Shown in pieces: positions 43,542 through 53,062 of a stretch of DNA of 64,000 bases; the first letter of the stretch is position 1; each line of letters starts with the position of its first letter. Position numbers and translations under genes: made by a program. The stretch is from Chitinophaga filiformis (GTDB taxonomy: Bacteria > Bacteroidota > Bacteroidia > Chitinophagales > Chitinophagaceae), in NCBI RefSeq assembly GCF_021646545.1, contig NZ_JAKIRP010000003.1:248001-312000 (forward strand). The letters run 5' to 3'. The notes beneath the pieces were generated by a model. That model was not told the DNA's origin. It worked only from the letters and a program-made list of their open reading frames with translations, and did no database searches.

Positions 43542-45521
43542 TTGATTTCACAAAATACCATACAACAGATACTCAGCCGGATTGACATTGTGGAGATAGT
43601 AGGCAATTTCGTGAAACTTAAAAAACGGGGTGCCAACTACTTAGGGTTATGTCCCTTCCACAACGAGAAGTCTCCCTCCTTCACCGTTACGCCGAGTAAG
43701 GAAATATTCAAATGCTTCGGTTGCGGCCAGAGTGGTAATGCCATTAAGTTCCTGATGGAACACGAGAAGTATTCCTACGTAGAAGCTTTACGCTGGCTGG
43801 CGCAGAAGTACGACGTGCCCATTGAGGAAACTGAGGTAAGTCCGGAAGCCAGGCAGCAGCAGCTGATGGCGGACAGCCTCTATATCATCAATAGCTTTGC
43901 CCGTGAATACTTTTCCAATACACTCTTTAATACGGAAGAAGGCCAGAACGTAGGTCTCAGTTACTTTGAAGAGCGTGGCTTTACCCAGGAGACCATCCGT
44001 AAGTTCCAGTTAGGTTACAGCCTGAACACCTGGGATGCCTTCACTAAAACGGCCCTGTCCAAAGGTTATAACCTGGAATACCTGCAAAAAACAGGATTGG
44101 TCACCGTCAGGAATGAGCAGCCCGGAGATAACTACCGCGGCCGTGTGATCTTCCCGATCCACAACCAGAGTGGTAAGGTACTGGGATTCGGTGCCCGTAT
44201 CCTTGTCAAGAATGACCGTGCTCCCAAATACATCAACTCACCGGAAAATGAGATCTACGTCAAGAACAGGGTACTGTATGGTACCTACTTTGCCAGGCAT
44301 GCGATCGACAAACTGAATGAATGTCTGCTGGTAGAGGGTTATACAGACGTGATCTCCCTCCATCAGGCAGGGATTGAGAATGTAGTGGCATCCAGTGGTA
44401 CGTCCCTGACGCAACACCAGCTGCGGCTCATTAAAAAGTACACAAACAACCTGACCATCCTCTTCGACGGGGACAATGCCGGTATCAAGGCGGCCCTGAG
44501 AGGTCTGGATATGGCGATAGAGGAGGGATTGAACGTAAAACTGGTTTTAATCCCCGATAAGGAAGACCCGGACAGTTATGTGCAAAAGATTGGGGCAGAT
44601 GCTTTCCGTGAATTTATAGCCAATAACAAGCAGGATTTTGTGCTGTTCAAGCTGCAGATCTCCATGCAGGACGCCGGCAATGACAGCAACCGCAAATCAC
44701 AGCTCGTAAATGAGATTGCGGAGACCATCTCCAAGATCGATAAAACGGAAGATTTCACCCGGCAGCAGGATTACATCCGTCAATGCAGCCAGGTACTGAA
44801 GATCGATGAACAGGGACTCATCAACCTGGTGAATAAGTTCATCCGGGAGCGTTTCCAGAAAAAGGAGAACCAGCAGGCCAGGGATAATGCCGCTGCTGCG
44901 CCGCCTATGGACGACGACCTCTCACCAGAGGCGATTGCCGCCATGGAGGCGATGGAGAACGGCGGAGAACCGGCAGTCAACTTCTTCAATCCGGACGAAA
45001 AACAGGAAAGGGAACTGGTGAAAATACTCCTGCGCTTTGGCGACAAACCTTTCAGTGAGGAAGATAAAAGCACCGTGGCCGACTATATTTTCCATCTGCC
45101 CTACGATTTCGAATCGCTGGCCGACAATGAGCTGGTGAAAAGGATATTGAGGGAATACAAAGAGATGTACGACCAGGACAACCTGCCCGACAAAAAGTGG
45201 TTCCTGTACCACAATGACCAGGATGTTGCCGGTATGGTAGTCGGTATTATGGAAGATAAAGAAGCGGAACTAAGTACTGCCTGGAAGGAAAAATTTGAAA
45301 TAGATACCGTATATGGTGATAATGCCTATCTGAAAGATACCATCTCCACCACCAATTATCTCATTTTGAGGAAGATCCGTAAAATGATCGTGGAAAATCA
45401 ACAGGAAATGGAACGGTCTACCGTGTTTGAAGAGCAGATCAAGTGTATTGAGATGCATAAGCACCTGAAACAGCTGGAAACGGAATTGACCCAGGGTATC
45501 GGAACGGTTATATTCAGGTAG
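43542..45521 (+). CDS. dnaG: DNA primase
   Basis: The start is a TTG at 43542 (read as MISQNTIQQILSRIDIVEIV); no better ATG exists in frame and this fits the family N-terminus, giving 659 residues. The CHC2 zinc finger uses Cys37, His40, Cys58 and Cys61 (LCPFH...KCFGC). The catalytic TOPRIM domain shows LLVEGYTDVISLHQAG with its Glu and ILFDGDNAGIKAALRGLDMA with the Asp pair. The C-terminus is the helicase-binding region. It makes RNA primers at the replication fork. Confidence 0.96.
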   Translation: MISQNTIQQILSRIDIVEIVGNFVKLKKRGANYLGLCPFHNEKSPSFTVTPSKEIFKCFGCGQSGNAIKFLMEHEKYSYVEALRWLAQKYDVPIEETEVSPEARQQQLMADSLYIINSFAREYFSNTLFNTEEGQNVGLSYFEERGFTQETIRKFQLGYSLNTWDAFTKTALSKGYNLEYLQKTGLVTVRNEQPGDNYRGRVIFPIHNQSGKVLGFGARILVKNDRAPKYINSPENEIYVKNRVLYGTYFARHAIDKLNECLLVEGYTDVISLHQAGIENVVASSGTSLTQHQLRLIKKYTNNLTILFDGDNAGIKAALRGLDMAIEEGLNVKLVLIPDKEDPDSYVQKIGADAFREFIANNKQDFVLFKLQISMQDAGNDSNRKSQLVNEIAETISKIDKTEDFTRQQDYIRQCSQVLKIDEQGLINLVNKFIRERFQKKENQQARDNAAAAPPMDDDLSPEAIAAMEAMENGGEPAVNFFNPDEKQERELVKILLRFGDKPFSEEDKSTVADYIFHLPYDFESLADNELVKRILREYKEMYDQDNLPDKKWFLYHNDQDVAGMVVGIMEDKEAELSTAWKEKFEIDTVYGDNAYLKDTISTTNYLILRKIRKMIVENQQEMERSTVFEEQIKCIEMHKHLKQLETELTQGIGTVIFR

Positions 45522-45562
45522 TTTTGCCAGAATGACAGCAAAAGCCTTGTGTTCCTATAAGG

Positions 45563-45601
45563 GACGAACTAGCGACCTTTTAGCGACGAACAAGCGACCT
45601 T
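45563..45601. repeat. Two 17-bp direct repeats after dnaG
   Basis: GACGAACTAGCGACCTT (45563-45579) and GACGAACAAGCGACCTT (45585-45601) differ at one base with a 22-bp period. They lie just downstream of dnaG in a short untranslated stretch. The role is unknown. Confidence 0.6.
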
Positions 45602-45638
45602 GCGATTTATTACCTAAAACGCCTTCACTTTGTACATA

Positions 45639-45675
45639 AAAGGGGGCCTGACTGTCAGACAGTCAGGCCCCCTTT
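45639..45675. terminator. Strong terminator between convergent genes
   Basis: AAAGGGGGCCTGACTG (45639-45654) pairs perfectly with CAGTCAGGCCCCCTTT (45660-45675), with a five-base loop. A T-rich stretch follows on the plus side and a TTTTATG stretch on the minus side. Confidence 0.9.
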
Positions 45676-45690
45676 CTTTTATATCCTTTC

Positions 45691-48600
45691 TTATTGCAGG
45701 ATCAGTGGTAATACTTTCTTCTCACCATAGCCTGTCAGTTCGATCAGGTAATAACCTTTCGGCAAACCAGACAGATCCAGTGGCTGCAGTTGCTGTGTTG
45801 TAGTACGGGTGTACATTACACGGCCATTGAGATTATATACATTCACCGTCACTGTTTTCAGCAATGGTTTTCCGAATTGCAGGGATACCTGTCCCTCTGA
45901 TGGGTTCGGGAAGGCTTTCACCTTATTACCGCCCAGGGTCACCTCTCCCACCGCGGTGATAATCACGGATACCGGAGCTGATTTGCTGGTACAGCCATTT
46001 CCATTCAGTGATTCCACCATATAAACACCGTTCTTTCTTGCACGGTAATTAGCGGCAGTAGCGCCATCGATGGCCTTATTATCCAGATACCACTGCCAGT
46101 TATATTTACCGGAAGTGAACAGGCTGTCGCCACGCTGGGTGATCACTGGTTGAGGAGGCTGATTGGTAATAGTGAACAGCTGTGACCATGCAGTAGTATC
46201 TGCAGGAGAACTAGCCACTACTCTCACTGCGTAACTCGTAGCACAAGCCAGGCTATCCGGAAGGTCTACCTCCATAGTAATGTCCTTGCCTGTTCCGGGT
46301 CTGGAGCCCAGATTAATCACCTCATCAGGCTGTAAACCTGTCTGGCGGCCACCTGGATTCTTCAGTGTCAGCTGAACTGTAAAGACGTTGTCTGCATTAA
46401 AGTCCTGTCCGAAACCGGCAGTTACAGGAAGCGCGCTACCTCCTTCGATCGGACCATCGCCAATGGAGATGGTATCAGTTGGTGTCTCTGGTACACATGG
46501 TGTATTTACCGTCACGTAAATACTGTCGGCAGCCCGTTTATAACCGCAGGTATCGTATACGCTAACGGCATAATAACCGGATGCCGTAACCATGATGGCT
46601 TTCGTCTGCACGCCGTTATTCCAGGAATAAACAGCGGCTGTAGCACCATTGGAAGCTGTCAGCAATACACTGTCACCACATTGATTACGCTGTTGAGTGA
46701 TATGCGTTATCCAGATACTGGTATCCACAGCCTGAATGGCCAATGGTTTAGTGATTGAATCGGTTCTGCCAGAAGCTCTTGTTACCTTCAATGTTACGCT
46801 GTATGCACCCGGTACTGCATAATAATGAGATGCATCCAGACCAGATACTTCACCACTGCCGTCACCGAAATTCCATTTGTATGTTGCGGAATCCACTGTG
46901 TCAGTAATGCCCTTGAAATGTATTACACGCGGCTCGCACGGTGCTGCCTTATAACTGAAATCGAGAACGGTATCAGTTGGCAGCTGTGGAACACATGGTA
47001 CATTTACCGTCACATAAATACTGTCAGCAAATCGTTTATGACCGCAGGTATCGTAAACACTAACAGCATAATAACCAGATGCGGTAGCCAGGATAGTTTT
47101 CGCCTGCACGCCGGTATTCCAGGAATAAACAGCTGTTGCAGCGTTATTGAAAGCTGTCAGCAACACACTGTCACCGCATTGATTACGCTGTTGAGTAATG
47201 TGAGTTATCCAGATGCTTGTATCCACAGCCTGGATGGCCAATGGTTTAGTTTTTGAACCAGTTCTGCCGGAAGCTGTTGTTACTTCCAACGTCACATTGT
47301 ATGCGCCGGCTACCGCATAATTGTGACTAGCATTCAAACCGTATACTTCCCCACTTCCATCTCCGAACTTCCATCTGTATGTTACAGAATCCTGCGTATC
47401 AGCAGTACCTATGAATTTTACCAATGTCGGATCACATCCTGTCATTTCGTAACTGAAATCTACAGGCAATACCGGCACATTCACTTTATAATGCACGGTA
47501 TCTGTTGCGGCAGTACATCCTGCACCATTAGTAACAAATACCCGATAAACGCCAGGTGTTGGACGATTCAATATTGGAGATGAACCTGACATGAATGAGG
47601 TATCATTCCGGTACCATTTGTAGTAGTATACAGAATCATGCGGATAAGCGATCAGGGTGTCATTATTTGGATCAACAGAAAGATGTGCTTCCAGTCCTGG
47701 CTTAAACGGTTTCAATTCCACATAAACAGAATCTTCCGCCCTGATATTTCCATTAAGATCTCTTACTGTTACAGTGTATACACCTGGCGTAGTAACACGA
47801 ATCACAGATCCCCCCTGACCATTACTCCAGGAAATAGAACCTGCGCCAGAAATCTGTGTACTGGCAACCACTATGGCGGTATCGCCACAGGCAGTCCATT
47901 TCAATATGTAAGCATCCGCATTCCATCCGGCATTAATTACACTTTGCAGTGTGTCTGCAGCGCGGACATTTCCACAGCTGTCCTTCAGCCATACTGAATA
48001 ATAACCGGTGGTATGCACATGAATGGTATCATTTGTGCTACCGGTACTCCATATTACAGACGCATCAGCAGGATTTTTAACGGCTGTCAGAACATTTGTG
48101 CCTGGTAAACTCGTAGTATCACTGATGATATTCACGTTGTAAGGTACCTTCCAAACTGCTACCTGTTTTGACACGCTGTACGTGTGGCCCGCAGCTGTTG
48201 TCGCAATAAGGGTAACCGTATATGTACCAGCTGCCTCATAATAATGACTAACAGTATTGCTAGCCCCCGGATATGTTGCAGTCATACCGTCACCAAAATT
48301 CCATTTAACAGTTCTTACGGTATCCTGACTGTTAGAAGAAACAGCTGTACCAATGAATTTAATCTGTTGACTAATGCATTGGTCAGCACTATAAATGAAA
48401 TTGACTGCAACGCTGTCTTTAGGAACACGAAAATACAGCGGTGGCGAAGTAACCGTGCAACCCTGTGTATTTTGTACCGTTACTTTGTATACTCCCGGAA
48501 TAGGATTAAAGTAAAGACTAAAAAAATTATTTCCCCCGTTTGATAACAAAGTATCATTACGATAGAAGAAATACTGGTTGTTAGGACCGTAAGGCTCAGC

Positions 48601-50457
48601 GATCAATGTATCACGTCCATATCCCGAATGGGCACTCAACGTCGCGGCATCCAGTGGAGAGATAATAACATTGGCTGAATCCTTGCGTATGTTACCGGTA
48701 CTGTCTTTAAGAGTAAACCCATACCATCCCTGTTTTGTCACCAGGATAGAGTCGGAGGTTGCACCAGTGTTCCACAATACCCAATAAGATCCTTTACGAG
48801 CGTTGGTATTTACCTTTAATGTAGCCATGCAATTGTTATAATTTACGGCCACATTTGCCGTCCATTCAATAGGGACCTGATTGTTGATCCTAAAGGTGTC
48901 AGCAGCTCTTTGGATAGTACAGGAGTCCATTAAATATGCTCTACATCCAACCGGTACTGTCGTCTGAATAGTATCGTTGATCGATTTGTATACAAGGTTA
49001 CGCCCTACGGGATACCATAAGATCTTTTCGGGATTCGCCGTACTCACAGTTTTCGCACTTAGTATATGCATCCCCGGTACAGATACTGTGTCGTCCTGTA
49101 TCTTGATATCCCAGGCAATTAACGGGTAAATGAGTACATCCTTCGCTGCAAAAGCATTGTAACCTGATTTATAGCAGGCTTCCATAACGACTTTATATAT
49201 ACCTGGCGCATCATAGGTATGTTCGTAGTAATACTTAGCTTTGGGATATACGTCTGACTTACCATCTCCGTAATGCCAGGTGATAGACAAAAGAGAATCG
49301 TAAACGGGTACAAGTATGCCGTTGTAAAATTTCATGCTTCCCATCTGACTACAACTGGGCATCATGAAAGTAAAATTGGCCTTAGGCATTATGTTAATCG
49401 TATCTGTTATTACATCCCCCGATTTGCTGATCTCAACCCAGTATTTGCCCGGCTCCCAGGTTGACAGGATCTGTGCACTGGAAGCAAAGTTTGGATCCAT
49501 GCTTTTCCATTTGAAAGTAGCTCCGGTATTTGTAGCAGAAATAAGATATGTTTTATCCCCTCCTGTGTATAAAGTATCCATTCTATTCCACACATTATGT
49601 GTAACATATGGCGCGCGGACATTAACAGTATAGGTCCCTACGGAATCACAGACCAGATCTGCGGGATTATTCAATCTTACAGTAGCACGCACATTATAAG
49701 TACCCGGTACTGTATAGCTATGAGTAACACTATTGTACAGGCCCTGTGCCACGGAATTTTTACCATCCCCCCAGTCCCAGGACACCTGTCTGACCTGACC
49801 CGGCATATAAGGCGCCCCCATAATAGCAAAATCAAGTTTTGCTGTATCATTCGACCATACAACAGGCGTCAATACGCTCGGTGTGATCGCGCCATCTGCG
49901 ATTGATATAGAACCGGAAAGTGTTGTATCACAGGCTGTATACTTCAGCTGATACAGCCCCACCTGACTTGTCTGCCAGTTGCGCGCTGTAGATACCACAT
50001 TGCCATCCAGCAACCACTGATAAGTACCCAGGCTATCAAACCACTGGGGCGTAGCAAGGTTCCTTAATGTAACCGGTTGCGACGGATTACAAATGTACAC
50101 TGTAGATGGCAGCTGCAAAGCAGCTCCTATCCTGATCAGCTGATCATCATGAGCGGAGTAGGTGCCCACCCTGCCAAGCTGGTCACGTACCGTCAGCTTT
50201 ACACGAAAAAAGCCTTTTTGTAAAAATGTGTGCGTTACAATTGCGCCGGAAGAATCGACCGTACCATCTCCAAATTCCCATTTCCAGAAAACAAGTGGTG
50301 TGCGCGTCGGCGACCAGCTGGAATCTTTAAATGTAACGGTAAATGGTGCAGTACAGGATTGATAATGCGATTGTACGAACATTGCCCCCGGTCCATTTTG
50401 CCCGAAAGCGAAACGGCACAGGGTTAATAACACAAACAATAGTAGAGATCTCTTCAT
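45691..50457 (-). CDS. Large PKD-repeat surface protein with type IX sorting domain
   Basis: The 1588-residue protein has a signal peptide (MKRSLLLFVLLTLCRFAFG), then many PKD domains (visible as WKWEFGDGT, VSWDWGDGK, KWNFGDGMT, YRWKFGDGSGE) alternating with Ig-like modules that carry an AGWYGFTLKDSTGN / SGYYAVSVYDTCG pattern. It ends in an 80-residue type A sorting domain (KAFPNPSEGQVSLQFGKPLL to the final LPLILQ). Such proteins are exported through the type IX system and attached or released at the surface, often as adhesins. It has no catalytic domain. Two adjacent modules are nearly identical (46493-47480). The C-terminal domain is close to that of the neighbouring 305-residue protein. 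Confidence 0.92.
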   Translation of the reverse strand: MKRSLLLFVLLTLCRFAFGQNGPGAMFVQSHYQSCTAPFTVTFKDSSWSPTRTPLVFWKWEFGDGTVDSSGAIVTHTFLQKGFFRVKLTVRDQLGRVGTYSAHDDQLIRIGAALQLPSTVYICNPSQPVTLRNLATPQWFDSLGTYQWLLDGNVVSTARNWQTSQVGLYQLKYTACDTTLSGSISIADGAITPSVLTPVVWSNDTAKLDFAIMGAPYMPGQVRQVSWDWGDGKNSVAQGLYNSVTHSYTVPGTYNVRATVRLNNPADLVCDSVGTYTVNVRAPYVTHNVWNRMDTLYTGGDKTYLISATNTGATFKWKSMDPNFASSAQILSTWEPGKYWVEISKSGDVITDTINIMPKANFTFMMPSCSQMGSMKFYNGILVPVYDSLLSITWHYGDGKSDVYPKAKYYYEHTYDAPGIYKVVMEACYKSGYNAFAAKDVLIYPLIAWDIKIQDDTVSVPGMHILSAKTVSTANPEKILWYPVGRNLVYKSINDTIQTTVPVGCRAYLMDSCTIQRAADTFRINNQVPIEWTANVAVNYNNCMATLKVNTNARKGSYWVLWNTGATSDSILVTKQGWYGFTLKDSTGNIRKDSANVIISPLDAATLSAHSGYGRDTLIAEPYGPNNQYFFYRNDTLLSNGGNNFFSLYFNPIPGVYKVTVQNTQGCTVTSPPLYFRVPKDSVAVNFIYSADQCISQQIKFIGTAVSSNSQDTVRTVKWNFGDGMTATYPGASNTVSHYYEAAGTYTVTLIATTAAGHTYSVSKQVAVWKVPYNVNIISDTTSLPGTNVLTAVKNPADASVIWSTGSTNDTIHVHTTGYYSVWLKDSCGNVRAADTLQSVINAGWNADAYILKWTACGDTAIVVASTQISGAGSISWSNGQGGSVIRVTTPGVYTVTVRDLNGNIRAEDSVYVELKPFKPGLEAHLSVDPNNDTLIAYPHDSVYYYKWYRNDTSFMSGSSPILNRPTPGVYRVFVTNGAGCTAATDTVHYKVNVPVLPVDFSYEMTGCDPTLVKFIGTADTQDSVTYRWKFGDGSGEVYGLNASHNYAVAGAYNVTLEVTTASGRTGSKTKPLAIQAVDTSIWITHITQQRNQCGDSVLLTAFNNAATAVYSWNTGVQAKTILATASGYYAVSVYDTCGHKRFADSIYVTVNVPCVPQLPTDTVLDFSYKAAPCEPRVIHFKGITDTVDSATYKWNFGDGSGEVSGLDASHYYAVPGAYSVTLKVTRASGRTDSITKPLAIQAVDTSIWITHITQQRNQCGDSVLLTASNGATAAVYSWNNGVQTKAIMVTASGYYAVSVYDTCGYKRAADSIYVTVNTPCVPETPTDTISIGDGPIEGGSALPVTAGFGQDFNADNVFTVQLTLKNPGGRQTGLQPDEVINLGSRPGTGKDITMEVDLPDSLACATSYAVRVVASSPADTTAWSQLFTITNQPPQPVITQRGDSLFTSGKYNWQWYLDNKAIDGATAANYRARKNGVYMVESLNGNGCTSKSAPVSVIITAVGEVTLGGNKVKAFPNPSEGQVSLQFGKPLLKTVTVNVYNLNGRVMYTRTTTQQLQPLDLSGLPKGYYLIELTGYGEKKVLPLILQ
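46493..47480. repeat. Tandem 498-bp in-frame duplication inside the PKD protein gene
   Basis: The sequence starting ACACATGG at 46493 recurs at 46991, a 498-bp period (166 codons). Each copy encodes one PKD domain plus one Ig-like module, including the shared segment AVDTSIWITHITQQRNQCGD. Long stretches are identical at DNA level, with scattered substitutions, so the duplication is fairly recent. The right boundary is approximate. Confidence 0.8.
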
Positions 50458-50555
50458 AAGTATTAAGGGAATATTACAAAATATAGTATTTGCAAATATA
50501 TGTTAAAACATCCAGTTGGTTCTCCCGCCACCGCATGTACGAATTATATAGATAA

Positions 50556-50590
50556 AAAAAGGACTGACTATCAACCAGTCAGCCCTTTTT
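50556..50590 (-). terminator. Terminator of the 305-residue surface protein gene
   Basis: AAAAAGGACTGACT pairs with AGTCAGCCCTTTTT with one mismatch around a short loop. On the minus strand it is followed by a run of T. Confidence 0.85.
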
Positions 50591-50603
50591 AAATTTTCTT
50601 TAC

Positions 50604-51521
50604 TTATTGCAGGATCAGTGGCAATACTTTCTTCTCGCCCTCTCCTGTCAGTTCTATCAGGTAATAACCTTTCGGCAAAGCAGAGAGGTCCAGCGGCTGT
50701 AATTGCTGATATGTAGTACGGTTATACATCACACGACCGTTGAGATTGTAGACGATCACCGTTACTTTTTTCTGTATGGCTTTTTCAAATTGCAGCGATA
50801 CCTGACCTGTGGAAGGATTCGGGAAGGCTTTCACCTTATTAGCGCCCAATGTTACCTCTTCACGTGCATTGATCGATGCAAATCGCGATGCTAAATCTCC
50901 ATTGGGACTTATACTGGCCACCTGCGACGTGTCACTAGTGCGGGTAAACTGAACCGTATCAGAAACGCCACTGCAACCTGCCCTGTCACGAACATATACC
51001 TTATAAGTACCTGGCTGTGGATTAATTAACATAGGATAGTTTCCCACCTGTATTTCCCAGATACCACGGTACCACTTGTACAGATACTCTACAGACGTTG
51101 CTGGTTGTTGCGGAAAAGCCATCAGCGTATCATTATTCAGGATAGCTGAACGATGAATTTCAATCGTTGGGTTTAAGGCTTGTTGTGGTAAGACCTTTAC
51201 TGTGTCTCTGTCAATTACTGTTCCTAACGGATTTTTTAAAACTGCCGTATAAGATGGAAGGATATTATTCAATGCAACGGACACATAAATCGAATCTCCT
51301 ACGGCACCGTTATACCACACAACAGTATATTTTGGCGTTGGTCTGTTATACACACGCGCCACCAATACCACAGTATCCGAACACGGCTTCAGATAATGAT
51401 ACGACAGATCCATATACGTGACCGCTGTTCCGCTGGAATTGTCATGAGAAGTAACCGGTTTTTTGGCCATAGACATACGGCCCAGAGCGAGCAAAACAAA
51501 CAATAATAGCATTCTTTTCAT
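50604..51521 (-). CDS. Small surface protein with type IX sorting domain
   Basis: The 305-residue protein has a signal peptide (MKRMLLLFVLLALGRMSMA) and a short body of two Ig-like modules (VEYLYKWYRGIWEIQVGNYP, TYKVYVRDRAGCSGVSDTVQ). A type A sorting domain starts KVKAFPNPSTGQVSLQFEKA and ends LPLILQ. Signal peptide, module style and sorting domain are close paralogues of those of the 1588-residue PKD protein that follows it on the same strand, though each has its own terminator. It is probably another surface adhesin or matrix component. No enzymatic motif is seen. Confidence 0.88.
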   Translation of the reverse strand: MKRMLLLFVLLALGRMSMAKKPVTSHDNSSGTAVTYMDLSYHYLKPCSDTVVLVARVYNRPTPKYTVVWYNGAVGDSIYVSVALNNILPSYTAVLKNPLGTVIDRDTVKVLPQQALNPTIEIHRSAILNNDTLMAFPQQPATSVEYLYKWYRGIWEIQVGNYPMLINPQPGTYKVYVRDRAGCSGVSDTVQFTRTSDTSQVASISPNGDLASRFASINAREEVTLGANKVKAFPNPSTGQVSLQFEKAIQKKVTVIVYNLNGRVMYNRTTYQQLQPLDLSALPKGYYLIELTGEGEKKVLPLILQ

Positions 51522-51579
51522 AAGTAATACGGGTTAAATTTACACTACAAATATAGACAAAAATCATCATTCAATAAGA

Positions 51580-51605
51580 AATCCCACCGGTAAACCGGTG
51601 GGATT
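51580..51605 (-). terminator. Terminator of the thyA-folA operon
   Basis: AATCCCACCGGT pairs perfectly with ACCGGTGGGATT around a two-base loop. The minus strand continues TTCTTATTG. Confidence 0.8.
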
Positions 51606-51627
51606 CCCATTATAATATATTATGCTT

Positions 51628-52122
51628 TTATTTCTCTCTTTCCCAGACCTGGAATGTCAAGGCATGCGCATGTTTTTCATCCTTTTCATGACGCTCGTTT
51701 TTCACCAGTTTCCATCCTCTCGGATCAAATTCCGGGAAATAGGTATCGCCGGTAACTTCTGCGTGCACACGTGTAAGGTATAATCTATCTACAATTGGAA
51801 GTGCCATTTTGAAAATCTCACCGCCACCGGTAATGAAGATCTCCTCTGTCCCGAATGTTTTAGCTTTTTCAATGCCCGCTTCCAGGGAAGGTACCACGTA
51901 GAGCCCCTCAGCCGTATATCCCGATTGCCGGGTGATCATAATGTTGGGTCTTCCCGGCAGAACGCGGCCCAGTTCTTCGAAAGATTTACGGCCCATGACA
52001 ATAGGCTTACCCATGGTCGTGTCCTTGAAGTATTTCATATCAACCGGTAAATGCCAGGGCAAATGATTGTTAATACCGATCACATTATTTTCAGATGCAG
52101 CTACTATTATAGAAAGTGTCAA
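51628..52122 (-). CDS. folA: Dihydrofolate reductase
   Basis: The 164-residue enzyme has the conserved opening LSIIVAASENNVIGINNHLPWHLPVDMKYFK, with the catalytic acid in PVDMKYFK. KPIVMGRKSFEELGR and the NADPH-binding IFITGGGEIFKMALP are also visible. It regenerates tetrahydrofolate from the dihydrofolate made by ThyA. thyA lies 37 bp upstream on the same strand, so the two coupled reactions are encoded together. Confidence 0.96.
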   Translation of the reverse strand: MTLSIIVAASENNVIGINNHLPWHLPVDMKYFKDTTMGKPIVMGRKSFEELGRVLPGRPNIMITRQSGYTAEGLYVVPSLEAGIEKAKTFGTEEIFITGGGEIFKMALPIVDRLYLTRVHAEVTGDTYFPEFDPRGWKLVKNERHEKDEKHAHALTFQVWEREK

Positions 52123-52159
52123 GCAGTAAACATTTTAAATTCAGAAAAAGTATCATCCC

Positions 52160-52954
52160 TTATACAGCTACCGGAGCCTTGATATGAGGGTGATGCTGAT
52201 AATTCAGCAGTTCAAAATCTTCAAATTTGAAGCCGAAAATATCTTTCACCGCCGGATTGATCTTCAGCGTTGGCAGTTCAAACGGCTGACGGCTGAGCTG
52301 CAGCTTAGCCTGTTCGAAATGATTACTGTAAAGGTGCACGTCTCCGAATGTATGGATAAACTCTCCCGGCTCCAGGTCGCATACCTGCGCCATCATCATG
52401 GTAAGAATGGCATATGAGGCAATGTTGAAGGGTACTCCCAGGAACACATCTGCACTACGCTGATATAGCTGGCAACTCAGGCGACCGTTCGCTACGTAGA
52501 ACTGGAACAGGCAATGACAGGGACTTAACGCCATCTCAGGCAGGTCGCCCACGTTCCAGGCATTCACAATGATCCGCCGGGAATCCGGATTGTTCTTAAT
52601 GGTCTTTACAGCTTCGCTGATCTGGTCAATAACACGGCCATCCTTGGTTTCCCAGCTACGCCATTGCTTGCCGTAAACGGGACCCAGATCGCCGTTTTCG
52701 TTCGCCCACTCGTCCCAGATGCTTACACCATGATCCTTAAGGTACTTAATATTAGTATCCCCATTCAGAAACCATAACAGCTCATAAATAATGGATTTCA
52801 GGTGCAGTTTTTTGGTGGTGACCAGCGGAAAACCTTTCTGCAGATCAAACCTTAATTGGGCGCCAAAGCAGCTCGTAGTACCTGTACCAGTCCGGTCAGT
52901 TTTCACAGCTCCCTGATCTATAATGTGTTGGAGTAGTTGAAGGTATTGTTCCAT
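52160..52954 (-). CDS. thyA: Thymidylate synthase
   Basis: The start is the ATG at 52954 ([15 protein letters not shown]), giving 264 residues, the same length as the E. coli enzyme; the upstream in-frame ATG at 52999 lies near the terminator of the preceding gene and is less likely. The nucleophile is Cys146 in [12 protein letters not shown]. The phosphate-binding RTGTGT and RRIIVNAWN, the dUMP-binding [19 protein letters not shown], and the C-terminal IKAPVAV are present. It methylates dUMP to dTMP with methylene-tetrahydrofolate. Confidence 0.97.
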   Translation of the reverse strand: MEQYLQLLQHIIDQGAVKTDRTGTGTTSCFGAQLRFDLQKGFPLVTTKKLHLKSIIYELLWFLNGDTNIKYLKDHGVSIWDEWANENGDLGPVYGKQWRSWETKDGRVIDQISEAVKTIKNNPDSRRIIVNAWNVGDLPEMALSPCHCLFQFYVANGRLSCQLYQRSADVFLGVPFNIASYAILTMMMAQVCDLEPGEFIHTFGDVHLYSNHFEQAKLQLSRQPFELPTLKINPAVKDIFGFKFEDFELLNYQHHPHIKAPVAV

Positions 52955-52989
52955 GGGCGCAAAGTAACGAATTTGTCCCTTAAACAAAA

Positions 52990-53027
52990 AGCGTTTCATA
53001 ACAGTGAAGCTACCGCTATGAAACGCT
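52990..53027 (-). terminator. Terminator of putA-type gene
   Basis: AGCGTTTCATA (52990-53000) pairs perfectly with TATGAAACGCT (53017-53027). On the minus strand TTTTTGTTT follows. It lies between proline dehydrogenase and thyA. Confidence 0.8.
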
Positions 53028-53062
53028 ATGTATATTTAAAAATATAAGGTGTCTGATAATTT

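Noticed and set aside
45563..45601. Direct repeats after dnaG as a CRISPR-like or iteron array
   Set aside because: Only two copies with 22-bp period; too few for either assignment.
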